Below are positions 15,916 through 23,614 of a DNA stretch of 35,395 nucleotides, in pieces. Both the position numbers and the translations under genes were made by a program. The notes beneath the pieces are model-generated. The model ran no database searches. It saw only the letters and a program-made list of their open reading frames with translations, and was not told the DNA's origin. The first letter of the stretch is position 1; each line of letters opens with the position of its first letter. Source of the stretch: JBMYQA01 sp049600855 (lineage in GTDB: Bacteria; Bacteroidota; Bacteroidia; Cytophagales; Flammeovirgaceae); assembly GCA_049600855.1 (NCBI GenBank), contig JBMYQA010000027.1, positions 1 to 35,395 on the forward strand, in the 5' to 3' direction.

Positions 15916-16899
15916 ATGAACTTAGAGGCGCTAACAGATAACATCACCAATCCTGCATTATTATTTTTTATACTAGGAATAATTGCTGTACAAGTTAAAA
16001 GTGATCTTAAAATTCCTGAAAACTCGTCAAAATTTATCTCAATTTATTTATTACTATCCATTGGATTTAAAGGTGGGCAAGAGCTTTCTCATAGTGGACT
16101 AAGTAGTGAAATTTTATGGAGCATCGTTGTTGGTGTTTTATTGGCTTCAGCCATACCTGTAGCCTCTTTTTTTATTCTTAAAAGAAAATTAAGCATCGAG
16201 AATGCAGGAGCCATAGCCGCTTCTTACGGTTCTGTTAGTGCGGTTACTTTTGTAACAACTATTTCTTTTCTCGACATCGAGCACGTCAGCTTTAGTGGGC
16301 ATATGATTGCAGTGATGGCAGTAATGGAAGCACCTGCCATTATTGTTGGAGTGCTGCTGATCAACAAATATAAAGCTGCTAGCGATCCGGATGGAACTGC
16401 AAAACCTAAGCATTCTAAAAGGAAAATGGTGAAACACTCCATTACGAACGGAAGTGTTTTTCTAATTTTAGGCAGTTTATTAATTGGTTTTTTGGCAAGC
16501 CCAGAACAAGCGGCAGGAATTAGGCCGTTTACTACCGATATTTTTAAAGGTTTTCTAGCCGTATTTTTATTGGATATGGGAATCACAAGTGGCCGTCACC
16601 TATCTATTATGTTCAGAAATGGGTTATATCCATTCATGTTTTCCACCATTATGCCTTTTGTAAATGGACTGATTGCGCTATTTATCAGTATGCAAATCAC
16701 AGATGTAGTGGGTAATCAGCTATTATTCGCAATACTCGGTGCCAGTGCTTCTTATATCGCTGTGCCTGCGGCTATGAAAAACTCAGTACCGGAAGCTAAC
16801 CCTAGCTTGTATCTTCCTATGGCTTTGGGAATTACATTTCCTATTAATGTAATGATTGGCATTCCGTTTTATTACTCTTTAATTCTCTTCATGCACTAA
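15916..16899 (+). CDS. sbtA: SbtA-type sodium-dependent bicarbonate transporter
   Basis: 327 residues, inner membrane. The SbtA family (PF05982) imports bicarbonate using the sodium gradient. About ten hydrophobic helices form two repeated halves. Family-like stretches include the N-terminal NPALLFFILGIIAVQVKSDL, IYLLLSIGFKGGQELS, AIAASYGSVSAVTFVT, VMAVMEAPAIIVGVLL, and in the second half LAVFLLDMGITSGRHL, ILGASASYIAVPAAMK and LYLPMALGITFPINVMIGIPFYY. A charged cytoplasmic loop (SDPDGTAKPKHSKRKMVKHS) separates the halves. It follows the small gene at 15629 and is divergent from a LysR regulator, the same arrangement logic as cyanobacterial inorganic-carbon uptake loci. In a heterotroph it probably supplies bicarbonate for carboxylases or pH balance. 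Confidence 0.92.
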   Translation: MNLEALTDNITNPALLFFILGIIAVQVKSDLKIPENSSKFISIYLLLSIGFKGGQELSHSGLSSEILWSIVVGVLLASAIPVASFFILKRKLSIENAGAIAASYGSVSAVTFVTTISFLDIEHVSFSGHMIAVMAVMEAPAIIVGVLLINKYKAASDPDGTAKPKHSKRKMVKHSITNGSVFLILGSLLIGFLASPEQAAGIRPFTTDIFKGFLAVFLLDMGITSGRHLSIMFRNGLYPFMFSTIMPFVNGLIALFISMQITDVVGNQLLFAILGASASYIAVPAAMKNSVPEANPSLYLPMALGITFPINVMIGIPFYYSLILFMH

Positions 16900-16944
16900 T
16901 TCTACACACTTATAAATTTAGGTTAACTAACTATAACTGAGCAT

Positions 16945-16977
16945 ACCTAGCTATTTCTAGCTAGGTTTTGCTTTTTG
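16945..16977 (+). terminator. Terminator of the sbtA operon
   Basis: ACCTAGCTA (16945-16953), loop TTTC, TAGCTAGGT (16958-16966), then TTTGCTTTTT. A perfect 9-bp stem 45 bp after the sbtA stop. Confidence 0.85.
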
Positions 16978-16979
16978 TC

Positions 16980-17146
16980 TAAGAACTTGTCTAACATTAA
17001 TTTATTTCGGTTGCAAAAGGCTAAGAAACCCTCACTTTGCGTTGCTTTTTCTTGAAAGAGCGCTGCTATTCCTACGAAAAAGCGCCTTAATTGAGTGCTT
17101 CTTAACTCTTTTTCACTCGAAAAAACTAATATTAGGCAAGTTCTAA
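16980..17146. mobile_element. Fold-back (MITE-like) element 1, 167 bp
   Basis: The ends are inverted repeats: 16980-17000 (TAAGAACTTGTCTAACATTA...) against 17126-17146, matching at 17 of 21 positions. Further in, 17020-17034 (GCTAAGAAACCCTCA) pairs with 17092-17106 at 12 of 15, and GCTTTTTC/GAAAAAGC flanks the core. The ten-base core GCGCTGCTAT sits at 17060-17069, exactly at the midpoint. The whole unit can therefore fold as one long hairpin. It has no coding capacity. It sits between the sbtA and hom terminators. Confidence 0.65.
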
Positions 17147-17151
17147 AAATG

Positions 17152-17190
17152 AAAAAAGGCTAAATGTTGGTAAGTACCAAAATTCAGCCT
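17152..17190 (-). terminator. Terminator of the metX-hom operon
   Basis: Read on the minus strand, arms 17175-17190 and 17157-17172 (AGGCT.AAT.TTGGTA type, 14 of 16 paired) close a 2-nt loop and are followed by six T residues (17152-17157). It lies about 30 nt after the hom stop. Confidence 0.88.
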
Positions 17191-17218
17191 GTAATAGATG
17201 GCTAATAGAAAATTCTCT

Positions 17219-18403
17219 TTAAGGTAATTCAACTAAAAAGGTGCCCTCTTGCTGAAATTGCTCTGATTCTTTCAAGGTTCTTAAGCCTACTTGCCCAACA
17301 ATATAGTTTCCATCTCGACTTTCGTAGCGCTCAAAAATTCTGATAAAATCATTGACCTGAAACTTTTCTTGATCTTTATAGCGGAAATAAACATCCAATA
17401 CCACATCATCCGAAAAGAATACCCCATTTTTAGATTGGTGTTTGCGGTATTCATACCCATATCCGTAGCGGTTGGCTGAAATATCGGATAGCACGGCAGA
17501 TCCTGTAGGGTGCCCACCAGCGCCTTTGCCTCTAAAGAATTGTTGCTCAGAAAATGCTGCTTCAACCACCACTCCATTGTATTCATTCTCTACATCGTAC
17601 AAGTAGTTATCTTCTTTTACAAACTGAGGTAATACATAAAGCACCACTTTATCTTTGTTTTCCTTGGTCTTATATGCCTTTGCAACCAACTTAATTTTCC
17701 ATCCCTTTTCCTTCGCAAATTGAATGTCAAATTGATTTAATGCCTGAATCCCATAGTTAAACACATCATCAGGTTTAACAAACAGTCCAAAACTGTGTGC
17801 GGTTAAAATCACCAATTTATATTTGGCATCAAATCCGCCAACATCTAGGGTTGGATCTGTTTCCGCATAGCCTAAGTCTTGCGCATCTTTTAATGCTTGC
17901 TCATAGCTGACACCTTCATTAAATATTTTGGATAAGATGTAATTAGAAGAACCATTAAAAATGCCTCGAATGGCAAATAATAATTCATTGTCGTAGTATT
18001 CTTCTAATGTTCGGACAATGGGAATACTTCCACAACAAGAGGCTTCATATAACAAAGAAGCATTGTTCTCTTTTTGTAGGGTAAACAGCTCTTTTAGGTT
18101 TTCTGCCACCATCTTTTTATTAGCAGTAACTACATTTTTACCGCTCTTCAATGCATTTTTCACAATATCGTAAGCATCATTAGCGTCATCAATCAGCTCT
18201 ACGATTAAATCAACATCCTGATCTTCAAGAATATCTTCTTTTTGGTAAGTAAAATACTCAGCGGGTAATGTTCTTGCTTTATCACGTTGCTTTACGGCAA
18301 TTTTGCCAATATCAGCTTTAAAATTGGTGCTATTTTCTAGCACATCGTATAATCCTTGGCCTACACATCCAAATCCGAAAAGGCCAATTTGTATATTCTT
18401 CAT
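17219..18403 (-). CDS. hom: Homoserine dehydrogenase
   Basis: 394 residues. Reduces aspartate-4-semialdehyde to homoserine with NAD(P)H in the cytoplasm. The Rossmann nucleotide-binding loop is GFGCVGQG (10-17). The NADP region includes NVVTANKKMVAEN (90-102). The catalytic domain has GIFNGSSNYIL (147-157) and GYAETDPTLDVGGFDAKYK (178-196), in which D192 and K196 match the proton-relay Asp and Lys. Later, RGKGAGGHPTGSAVLSDI matches the conserved substrate-side loop. There is no N-terminal aspartokinase domain, so this is the monofunctional type. It follows metX by 51 bp on the same strand under one riboswitch. Homoserine made here is the substrate of MetX, so the operon feeds methionine synthesis. 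No O-acetylhomoserine sulfhydrylase gene is in the window. Confidence 0.95.
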   Translation of the reverse strand: MKNIQIGLFGFGCVGQGLYDVLENSTNFKADIGKIAVKQRDKARTLPAEYFTYQKEDILEDQDVDLIVELIDDANDAYDIVKNALKSGKNVVTANKKMVAENLKELFTLQKENNASLLYEASCCGSIPIVRTLEEYYDNELLFAIRGIFNGSSNYILSKIFNEGVSYEQALKDAQDLGYAETDPTLDVGGFDAKYKLVILTAHSFGLFVKPDDVFNYGIQALNQFDIQFAKEKGWKIKLVAKAYKTKENKDKVVLYVLPQFVKEDNYLYDVENEYNGVVVEAAFSEQQFFRGKGAGGHPTGSAVLSDISANRYGYGYEYRKHQSKNGVFFSDDVVLDVYFRYKDQEKFQVNDFIRIFERYESRDGNYIVGQVGLRTLKESEQFQQEGTFLVELP

Positions 18404-18454
18404 GAGTAAAAAGTTAAAGTCGATAGATAGAATGAGTTTATACTATTATTAGCG

Positions 18455-19513
18455 TTAAAGCGAGCTAACTCTTGCATAAACAGGCTCAGCCTGTTCCTGT
18501 GCGTCAAAAAAAGTTTGAATTCGTTTTGCGATTTGTTGCGTTTCAATTAAAAAACCATCGTGACCATAGGTAGAATTAATGGTTACAAAATCTGCTGAGG
18601 GGATGTGTTCCGCTAAGAAGATTTGTTCTCGAAGCGGAAACAATATATCTGAAGTAACACCGATCACTAAGGTTTTAGCTTGTATTTGGGCTAATGCTTC
18701 TGTAACACTTCCTCGATCTCTACCCAATTGATGCGAATCCATGGCCTTTGAGAGTGTGAAATAAGCGAAAGCATCAAAACGAGTTGTCAATTTTTCGCCT
18801 TGGTAATCTTGATAAGAAGCAGCTAAAAAGTCATTGACTTTATCGGTATTGGGTTCTGATTGGGTGAAGTGATACGTTTGGTAATTGCGGTACGATAACA
18901 TGGCTACAGCACGCGCAGCTTTTAATCCATTGATACCAGCAGTTGGTGTTTTTTCTTGCCAAGTGGCATCTGCTGCAATGGCTAGACGTTGTGATTCGTT
19001 GAAGGCAATTCCCCAAGCAGAGTGATAGGCATTGGTTGCCAAAGGAATGAGGTGTTGAATTAGTGTAGGTTTACTAATGGCCCATTCTAATGCTTGTTGT
19101 CCACCTAAAGAGCCTCCGATAAGCGTATAAATTTGCTCGATTTCTAGGTGTTGGCGAAGTAAGTCTAAGCTGCTGACGATATCGCGAATGGTAATGTGGG
19201 GAAAGTCGTGGTAATAAGGCTCATTTGTTTCAGGGTTAATGGATAGGGAATTCGTAGAGCCATAACAGGAACCTAGCACATTTGCACAAACAATAAAATG
19301 CTCTGATGGATTAAATAAACAGCCATCTCCAACTAAGCCGGGCCACCAATCTACTACATCAGCGTTTGCGGTAAGTGCATGACAAACCCAAACTACGTTA
19401 GATTTATCTGCATTTAACGTGCCCCAAGTTTGATAAGCAATTTCGAGTTTGGGTAAAATACTTCCATTTTCTAATCGGAAAGGTGCGGAGTGAGTGTATG
19501 TTAATCTGGACAT
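18455..19513 (-). CDS. metX: Homoserine O-acetyltransferase MetX
   Basis: 352 residues. Transfers acetyl from acetyl-CoA to homoserine, the committed step of methionine synthesis. It has an alpha/beta-hydrolase fold with the complete triad: nucleophile S135 in LIGGSLGGQQALEW, D289 in GVTSDILFPLREQ and H318 in STYGHDGFLIE. The early part has the family blocks YQTWGTLN and VWVCHALTANADVVDWWPGLVG, plus NVLGSCYGSTNS around residues 78-89. The start at 19513 gives the usual MetX N-terminus. The gene is preceded by a leader of over 400 nt holding a promoter, a SAM-I riboswitch and a tiny Cys/Met-rich ORF, so it is expected to be repressed when SAM is plentiful. Confidence 0.95.
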   Translation of the reverse strand: MSRLTYTHSAPFRLENGSILPKLEIAYQTWGTLNADKSNVVWVCHALTANADVVDWWPGLVGDGCLFNPSEHFIVCANVLGSCYGSTNSLSINPETNEPYYHDFPHITIRDIVSSLDLLRQHLEIEQIYTLIGGSLGGQQALEWAISKPTLIQHLIPLATNAYHSAWGIAFNESQRLAIAADATWQEKTPTAGINGLKAARAVAMLSYRNYQTYHFTQSEPNTDKVNDFLAASYQDYQGEKLTTRFDAFAYFTLSKAMDSHQLGRDRGSVTEALAQIQAKTLVIGVTSDILFPLREQIFLAEHIPSADFVTINSTYGHDGFLIETQQIAKRIQTFFDAQEQAEPVYARVSSL

Positions 19514-19575
19514 GGTGATTGCTTTGGATTCAATACGTTATCTGTAATAAGATGAATACCTGTATCTTGTGTATA

Positions 19576-19595
19576 TTGGTTAGTTAATTAACCAA
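19576..19595 (-). other. Hairpin between leader ORF and metX
   Basis: TTGGTTA (19576-19582) and TAACCAA (19589-19595) form a perfect 7-bp stem with a 6-nt loop, about 60 nt before the metX ATG. No T-run follows on the minus strand. It could be part of an attenuation switch or a processing site. Confidence 0.35.
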
Positions 19596-19655
19596 ATAAG
19601 AACTTAGCAAGATGTGTTGATAGGTATATTGGAAAAGGTAAATGAGTGTTGGGTA

Positions 19656-19760
19656 TTAGCAGTACCTACACATTCGTGTAGCTGACATCATACAACGAAC
19701 AGTTGTATTGAACGACTCAACAAGATAAAACCCAAGAAATGAGGAGCATAAGTTTTTCAT
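19656..19760 (-). CDS. Leader peptide ORF, 34 residues, Cys/Met-rich
   Basis: The ATG at 19758-19760 opens 34 codons ending in TAA at 19656-19658. The peptide begins MKNLCSSFLGFYLVES and ends CMMSATRMCRYC. The last 12 residues contain three Cys and three Met, a density very unlikely by chance and typical of attenuator peptides. Two perfect small hairpins lie inside the ORF on the minus strand: ATACAAC/GTTGTAT (19690-19708) over codons 18-24, and CTACAC/GTGTAG (19666-19681) over codons 27-32, which include the ATG TGT pair. The start codon is 7 nt after the 3' strand of riboswitch helix P1. Translation and stalling are inferred; the ORF, its codons and the hairpins are seen directly. Confidence 0.6.
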   Translation of the reverse strand: MKNLCSSFLGFYLVESFNTTVRCMMSATRMCRYC

Positions 19761-19767
19761 AATTCGG

Positions 19768-19884
19768 TTAATTTATATTCCCTAAAATTGTTTTAGGTTA
19801 GGAATTAGCACCTTCTTCCCGCGTTTGGAAGGGTTGCCAGAGGGTCTTAGAGCCTAATCTCTCGCCTCGCTCTTTATAAACTAA
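19768..19884 (-). ncRNA. SAM-I (S-box) riboswitch
   Basis: On the minus strand the conserved S-box core is present: GGCAACC (19832-19838) and GGTGCTAATTCC (19801-19812). P1 pairs TTAGTTTATA (19875-19884) with TATAAATTAA (19768-19777), 9 of 10. P2 spans the AGAG...GGCTCTAAGACCCTCT part. P3 is CTTCC/GGAAG (19827-19831 with 19815-19819). P4 is CCTAAAA, loop CAA, TTTTAGG (19781-19797). The order P1-P2-P3-P4-P1 is canonical. It precedes metX and hom, as expected for a SAM-repressed element. No terminator stem with a T-tract directly follows; instead P1 abuts a small ORF start, which suggests translational control of that ORF. Confidence 0.9.
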
Positions 19885-19919
19885 TACCAAAATAAATTGG
19901 GAGGAATCCCCTTTTGGTA
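19885..19919. other. Inverted repeat 5' of the riboswitch
   Basis: TACCAAAA (19885-19892) and TTTTGGTA (19912-19919) are perfect arms, with GGG/CCC also pairing inside. It directly abuts the 5' strand of riboswitch P1, so it would be the first stem made in the leader RNA. Possibly a 5' protective stem. Confidence 0.45.
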
Positions 19920-19941
19920 AGGTTCATTAACTAGAACAATG

Positions 19942-19973
19942 CAAAGCAAAAACATAATTTTTGATTTTGCAAA
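19942..19973 (-). promoter_or_regulatory. Candidate promoter of the metX operon
   Basis: On the minus strand TTTG (19970-19973) and TTGCTTTG (19942-19949) are separated by 20 bp, fitting the Bacteroidota TTTG-N19/20-TANNTTTG promoter except for one base in the -7 box. A start site just beyond would place about 50 nt before the riboswitch. Confidence 0.5.
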
Positions 19974-20020
19974 GGTCTGTAGTATTTTTTTTAGATGCCA
20001 TTTAGTCCAATATAATCGAG

Positions 20021-21608
20021 TTATATCTCTACGCCAACCATAGAGACATCATCAATTTGCCGATGCTCTCCTTTCCAGCGCTCAAAAACGTTTAACAGCA
20101 ACTCTCCTTGTTTAGTCATGCTTTCATGTTGTATTTCCTGAATTTTGGAGAGTAAACGCCTCGTTTTAAACTTTTCAGAGTTACCATTTTCGCCGCCAAA
20201 CTGATCAATGATTCCATCGGAATACAGATAAATGCGATCTTTGGGCTTTATTTTCACCTGATGGCATTCAAATTCCTGTTGCCGCGTTTTGTTACGATAG
20301 CCTCCAATGGCAAAACGATTTCCTTTAATGACCTGCAAATCTCCATTTGAAACATAGACCATTGGGGTGTGTGCTCCTGCAAATAAAGCCTCCATTTTGT
20401 CGTAATTTATTACACACAATCCAATGTCCATTCCATCACGAATTCCTACCTCTTCCTCATTTTGCCGAAGCAGGTGTTTAATTTTATAATCTAATAAATG
20501 AAGAATCTCATCTGGTTTTTCTATCCGTTTATCAATAATAATTTCTTGTAGCGCACTAATTCCAATAATCGATATCAATGCTCCAGGAACTCCATGACCT
20601 GTACAATCTACATTTGCCACAAATAATTGATCGCGTCCATTATCTTTATAATACCACAAAAAGTCTCCACTTACGATATCGCGAGGGAGGTAAATTTGAA
20701 AATAATCTGAGGCGCTGGAAATATTTCGTTTATTGTCTTTAATTAAAGCTTCTTGAATTCGCTTCGCATAATTAATACTATCGGTAATTTTACGATTGGT
20801 GGTTTCTAATAATTCATTTTGCTTATGAATTTCTTCGCTTTTCGTTAATAGTTCCTCTTGCTGCTGTGCAAGCCTTTCGTTTTTNNNNNNNNNNATCGGT
20901 AATTTTCTTATTTTTCTCTTCTAATAGTTGTCGGGATTCTTTAATTAGACGCGTTGTTTTTTCTTCCGCTATCAAAATTTGTTTTAAAATTCGTCTTAGC
21001 GAAAACGATAAGAAAATGATGACAAATATCGATATGATGGTATCTTTCAATAACAAGGCTCTTGCTTCTGAAGTAAAGTCATTAAAATGCTGATCAACAG
21101 CAATCACAGCGACTACTTTGCCTAAACTATTTTTTACAGGAGTGATGGCGGAGAGCCACACACCGTTCTCATCTTCAAAACGATCAATTTGCCCACCTGT
21201 GTAATATTTATTAATGAAATCTTCTGGATGAGAATTATAAACGTGTCTAAAATAGGGCGTTTCTCCAGAGGTAACTCCAAAATAAAAATGTTGATGTACC
21301 GAATCAAAAGTGAGGGTATAAATGTCAGAGTTCAACTGATTAATTTCATAGACTTTTCGAAGCTTTTCATGTAATTGATAGTACAGAGAATCTTCATCGC
21401 TGCTCGTAATCGCATCTTGTGTTGGATACCTTTGTAATAAGGTTTCGAGCTGATCTCCTGAAAAGTTTAAACTTAGGGTAGCTGCAATACACTCTAATTT
21501 GGCTAAGGTGTCTTGTTGCTTGTGAGAAAGGGATGAATAGTAAGCCGTTACCGTAAAATAAAACGAAAGTAATAAAATGAACAGCATAACTGTCCAATAT
21601 ATTTTCAT
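20021..21608 (-). CDS. Membrane-bound sensor SpoIIE/PP2C phosphatase, interrupted by an assembly gap
   Basis: One gene split by ten N (20885-20894). The frames on the two sides differ only because the gap length is arbitrary. The start is the ATG at 21606-21608 (MKIYWTVM); a TTG at 21647 lies within a CAAATTTG promoter-like box. From the N-terminus: TM1 (about 4-24), an extracytoplasmic Cache-like sensor region (SGETPYFRHVY...ENGVWLSAITPVKNSLGKVVAVIAVD), TM2 (TIISIFVIIFLSFSL), and a coiled coil (LIKESRQLLEEKNKKITD). After the gap come KNERLAQQQEELL, the signature KITDSINYAKRIQEAL, and a SpoIIE PP2C domain with metal-site motifs GDFLWYY and ANVDCTGHGVPGALIS, then DRIYLYSDGIIDQFGG. It dephosphorylates Ser/Thr-phosphorylated partners, often anti-sigma antagonists; no partner gene is nearby. 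Confidence 0.88.
20885..20894. other. Assembly gap (10 N)
   Basis: Inside the SpoIIE phosphatase coiled coil. ATCGGTAATTTT occurs immediately to its right (20895-20906) and again at 20780-20791, so a short repeat coding for KITD may have blocked assembly. The real length is unknown. Confidence 0.95.
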
Positions 21609-22079
21609 GGAGAGCTTTTGACTTAATATGTAATCTACTATTCGCAAATTTGAAGTTTACTATTTTAGTTTATGCTGCTTTGTTATGTAGGAAACGATGG
21701 TACATGTGCAATAATTCCCTATTCCCTAAAGAAAACACTGATTTTTTGATGAACCACCAAAGACCTCAACTCATTAGTTTGTGTTACCTGATGAAGTTTA
21801 ATAAAATAGATCGACAAAACATGATCCATTGGTGTAGTTTTCATGTTAAAATGATCGATTCATCACATACCTGAATTTGTCAAGATTCTTCAAATTGATT
21901 ATATTCAATCACCAATATGACAAATAAAAGCTAAAAGGAGCGAGCGTTTTGCATTAATTTTAGATCATTTTTCGCTTCTATCTCTACTAAACTCAACTTA
22001 GCCAAGACTTTACCAAACATTTTCATAGAAATGTTTACAACAACCAACAGACAGCAAAAAAACCGATAAACACAACAAT
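21609..22079. other. Divergent intergenic region without recognisable gene
   Basis: About 470 bp between the SpoIIE phosphatase and the hydrolase. CAAATTTG at 21645-21652 (also read in reverse complement) is a plausible -7 box for the phosphatase. No ORF here has coding character, and I see no strong hairpin. Confidence 0.5.
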
Positions 22080-22847
22080 ATGCTAATTGGAAATGAAAAA
22101 ATTGAAAAGCCATCTAAGTTTTGGCTTTTTACAGAGAGCGGACGCGCACTATTTGATTTAGGAACCTACTTTGCTTCAGGACTCATCTGGAAAAACCTTC
22201 CCCAAGGTGATGGCCATCCTGTACTCATTTTCCCTGGTTTTCTAGCGAGTGACTTGTCTACTGGCCCCTTAAGGCGATTTTTAAGCTATAAAAATTACAG
22301 TCCACAGCCATGGAAGCTGGGGCGTAACTTGGGCGATTATGAAGTGTTGGAGGAGCGAATGAGCCAGAAAATAGAACAAGTTCATAAACGTTTTCAACAA
22401 AAGGTCAGTATTATTGGTTGGAGTTTAGGTGGCGTTTTTGCCCGTGAGATGGCTAAAAAGCTGCCCCATTGTGTGAGAAGAGTGATTACACTCGGTTCTC
22501 CTTTTGGCGGCATTCGCAAGCCTAACAATGCAGCTTGGATTTTTGAATTACTTTCGGGCAAGCAAATCAATGAGATTGAATACGATGGAATAGATGAAAT
22601 TCCTACCCCGCCGCCTGTGCCATCTACAGCCATTTACTCTAAATCTGATGGAATTGTTCCTTGGCAGTGTTGTATGGAAATTGGCACAGGCCGAACGGAA
22701 AATGTAGAGATTGTAGGGGCACATTTAGGTTTAGGGCACAACCCCGCTGCACTAATTTGCATTGCAGATCGTCTGGCTCAGCCCGAAGGAGAATGGCAAC
22801 CATTTGTTCCAACAGGCTATCAACGGTTGTTTTTTCCTGCGTATTAA
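22080..22847 (+). CDS. Alpha/beta hydrolase, lipase/PGAP1-like
   Basis: 255 residues with no signal peptide. The fold is a lipase-type alpha/beta hydrolase: HPVLIFPGFLASDLSTGPLRRFL gives the oxyanion strand and loop (47-68). Nucleophile S115 sits in IIGWSLGGVFARE. The acid is probably D190 in YSKSDGIVPW and the base His is H220 in GAHLGLGHNP. VITLGSPFGG after the nucleophile helix is typical of PGAP1-like and triacylglycerol-lipase-like acyl hydrolases. A lipid ester is the likely substrate, but a specific one cannot be named. It is convergent with the next gene, and the two stop codons share the tetranucleotide TTAA at 22844-22847. Confidence 0.85.
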   Translation: MLIGNEKIEKPSKFWLFTESGRALFDLGTYFASGLIWKNLPQGDGHPVLIFPGFLASDLSTGPLRRFLSYKNYSPQPWKLGRNLGDYEVLEERMSQKIEQVHKRFQQKVSIIGWSLGGVFAREMAKKLPHCVRRVITLGSPFGGIRKPNNAAWIFELLSGKQINEIEYDGIDEIPTPPPVPSTAIYSKSDGIVPWQCCMEIGTGRTENVEIVGAHLGLGHNPAALICIADRLAQPEGEWQPFVPTGYQRLFFPAY

Positions 22848-23614
22848 AATTTCTCTAAACCCAATCCGAATAAAGCAAAATCATACTTTACGGGGTCTAA
22901 AGGGTCAAATTGGCGTAAATTGGCAGTAAGTTCAGTAGCAGCTCTCCAATCGCTCTGCTTGCGCTGAAGCAGGTTGAGCTTTTTAGCTACGCGTTCTACA
23001 TGAACATCTAAGGGGCAAACTAGTTGAGCCGGCCGAATGGTATTCCAAATGCCAAAATCTACGCCAGCCTCATCCTTTCGAACCATCCATCGCAAAAACA
23101 TATTAATGCGTTTGCAAGCAGATTTTCTGCTTGGTGTAGCCACATGCTTTCGCGTGCGATCTGGCGCATCTGCAAGACTAAAAAAACGTTCGTGAAAATG
23201 AATAAGGGCTTGTTCAACCGTTTCGTCTTGTAGATTAAACTGTTCCGTAAAAGCTTGCTCTAAGCTATCGTGCTTGCGGTAATAATCTTGAAAAAAGGCA
23301 ATGAAATAAAGGGCATCTGTGGCATTGAAGGTACGGTGCTTAAAATTTAAAAAGCGTTTGAGGTCACTTTCCTCGTGATGTAGCATAAAATCATGAGGCG
23401 CGCCGTCCATGTGTTCTACCAATTCGGCGCATTTATTAATGATCGTTTTACGCTGTCCCCAAGCTAATACCGCAGCCCAAAATCCCATGATTTCAATATC
23501 CTGTTTTTTCGTGAATTGATGTGGGATACAAATGGGATCATTTTCAATAAAATTTGGACGGTTTACCGCTAGTACTTTTTGGTCAAGAAAGGTTTTTAAC
23601 GCTTGGGTGTTCAT
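22844..23614 (-). CDS. TIGR02757 (DUF2400) family protein
   Basis: 256 residues, full length for the family, cytoplasmic, function not established. Family blocks are FIENDPICIPHQF (22-34), IEIMGFWAAVLAWGQRKTIINKC (41-63), a central helical region (FNATDALYFIAFFQDYYRKH), then SACKRINMFLRWMVRKDEAGVDFGIW and the highly conserved LVCPLDVHVERVAKKLNLLQR, ending DPVKYDFALFGLG. The helical layout and the C-terminal block resemble HhH/endonuclease-III-like folds, hinting at nucleic-acid binding; that is inference. Its start overlaps the end of the DinB-like gene by 32 bp, so the two are co-transcribed. Its 3' end touches the convergent hydrolase gene. Confidence 0.88.
   Translation of the reverse strand: MNTQALKTFLDQKVLAVNRPNFIENDPICIPHQFTKKQDIEIMGFWAAVLAWGQRKTIINKCAELVEHMDGAPHDFMLHHEESDLKRFLNFKHRTFNATDALYFIAFFQDYYRKHDSLEQAFTEQFNLQDETVEQALIHFHERFFSLADAPDRTRKHVATPSRKSACKRINMFLRWMVRKDEAGVDFGIWNTIRPAQLVCPLDVHVERVAKKLNLLQRKQSDWRAATELTANLRQFDPLDPVKYDFALFGLGLEKF

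Noticed and set aside
16980..17146. Reading the fold-back elements as integron attC sites
   Set aside because: No convincing GTTRRRY/RYYYAAC core pair, no integrase, and neighbouring genes are not a co-oriented cassette array.
21650..21874. 74-codon ORF in the divergent gap
   Set aside because: Composition is not protein-like and it starts inside the phosphatase promoter region; no homology recognised.
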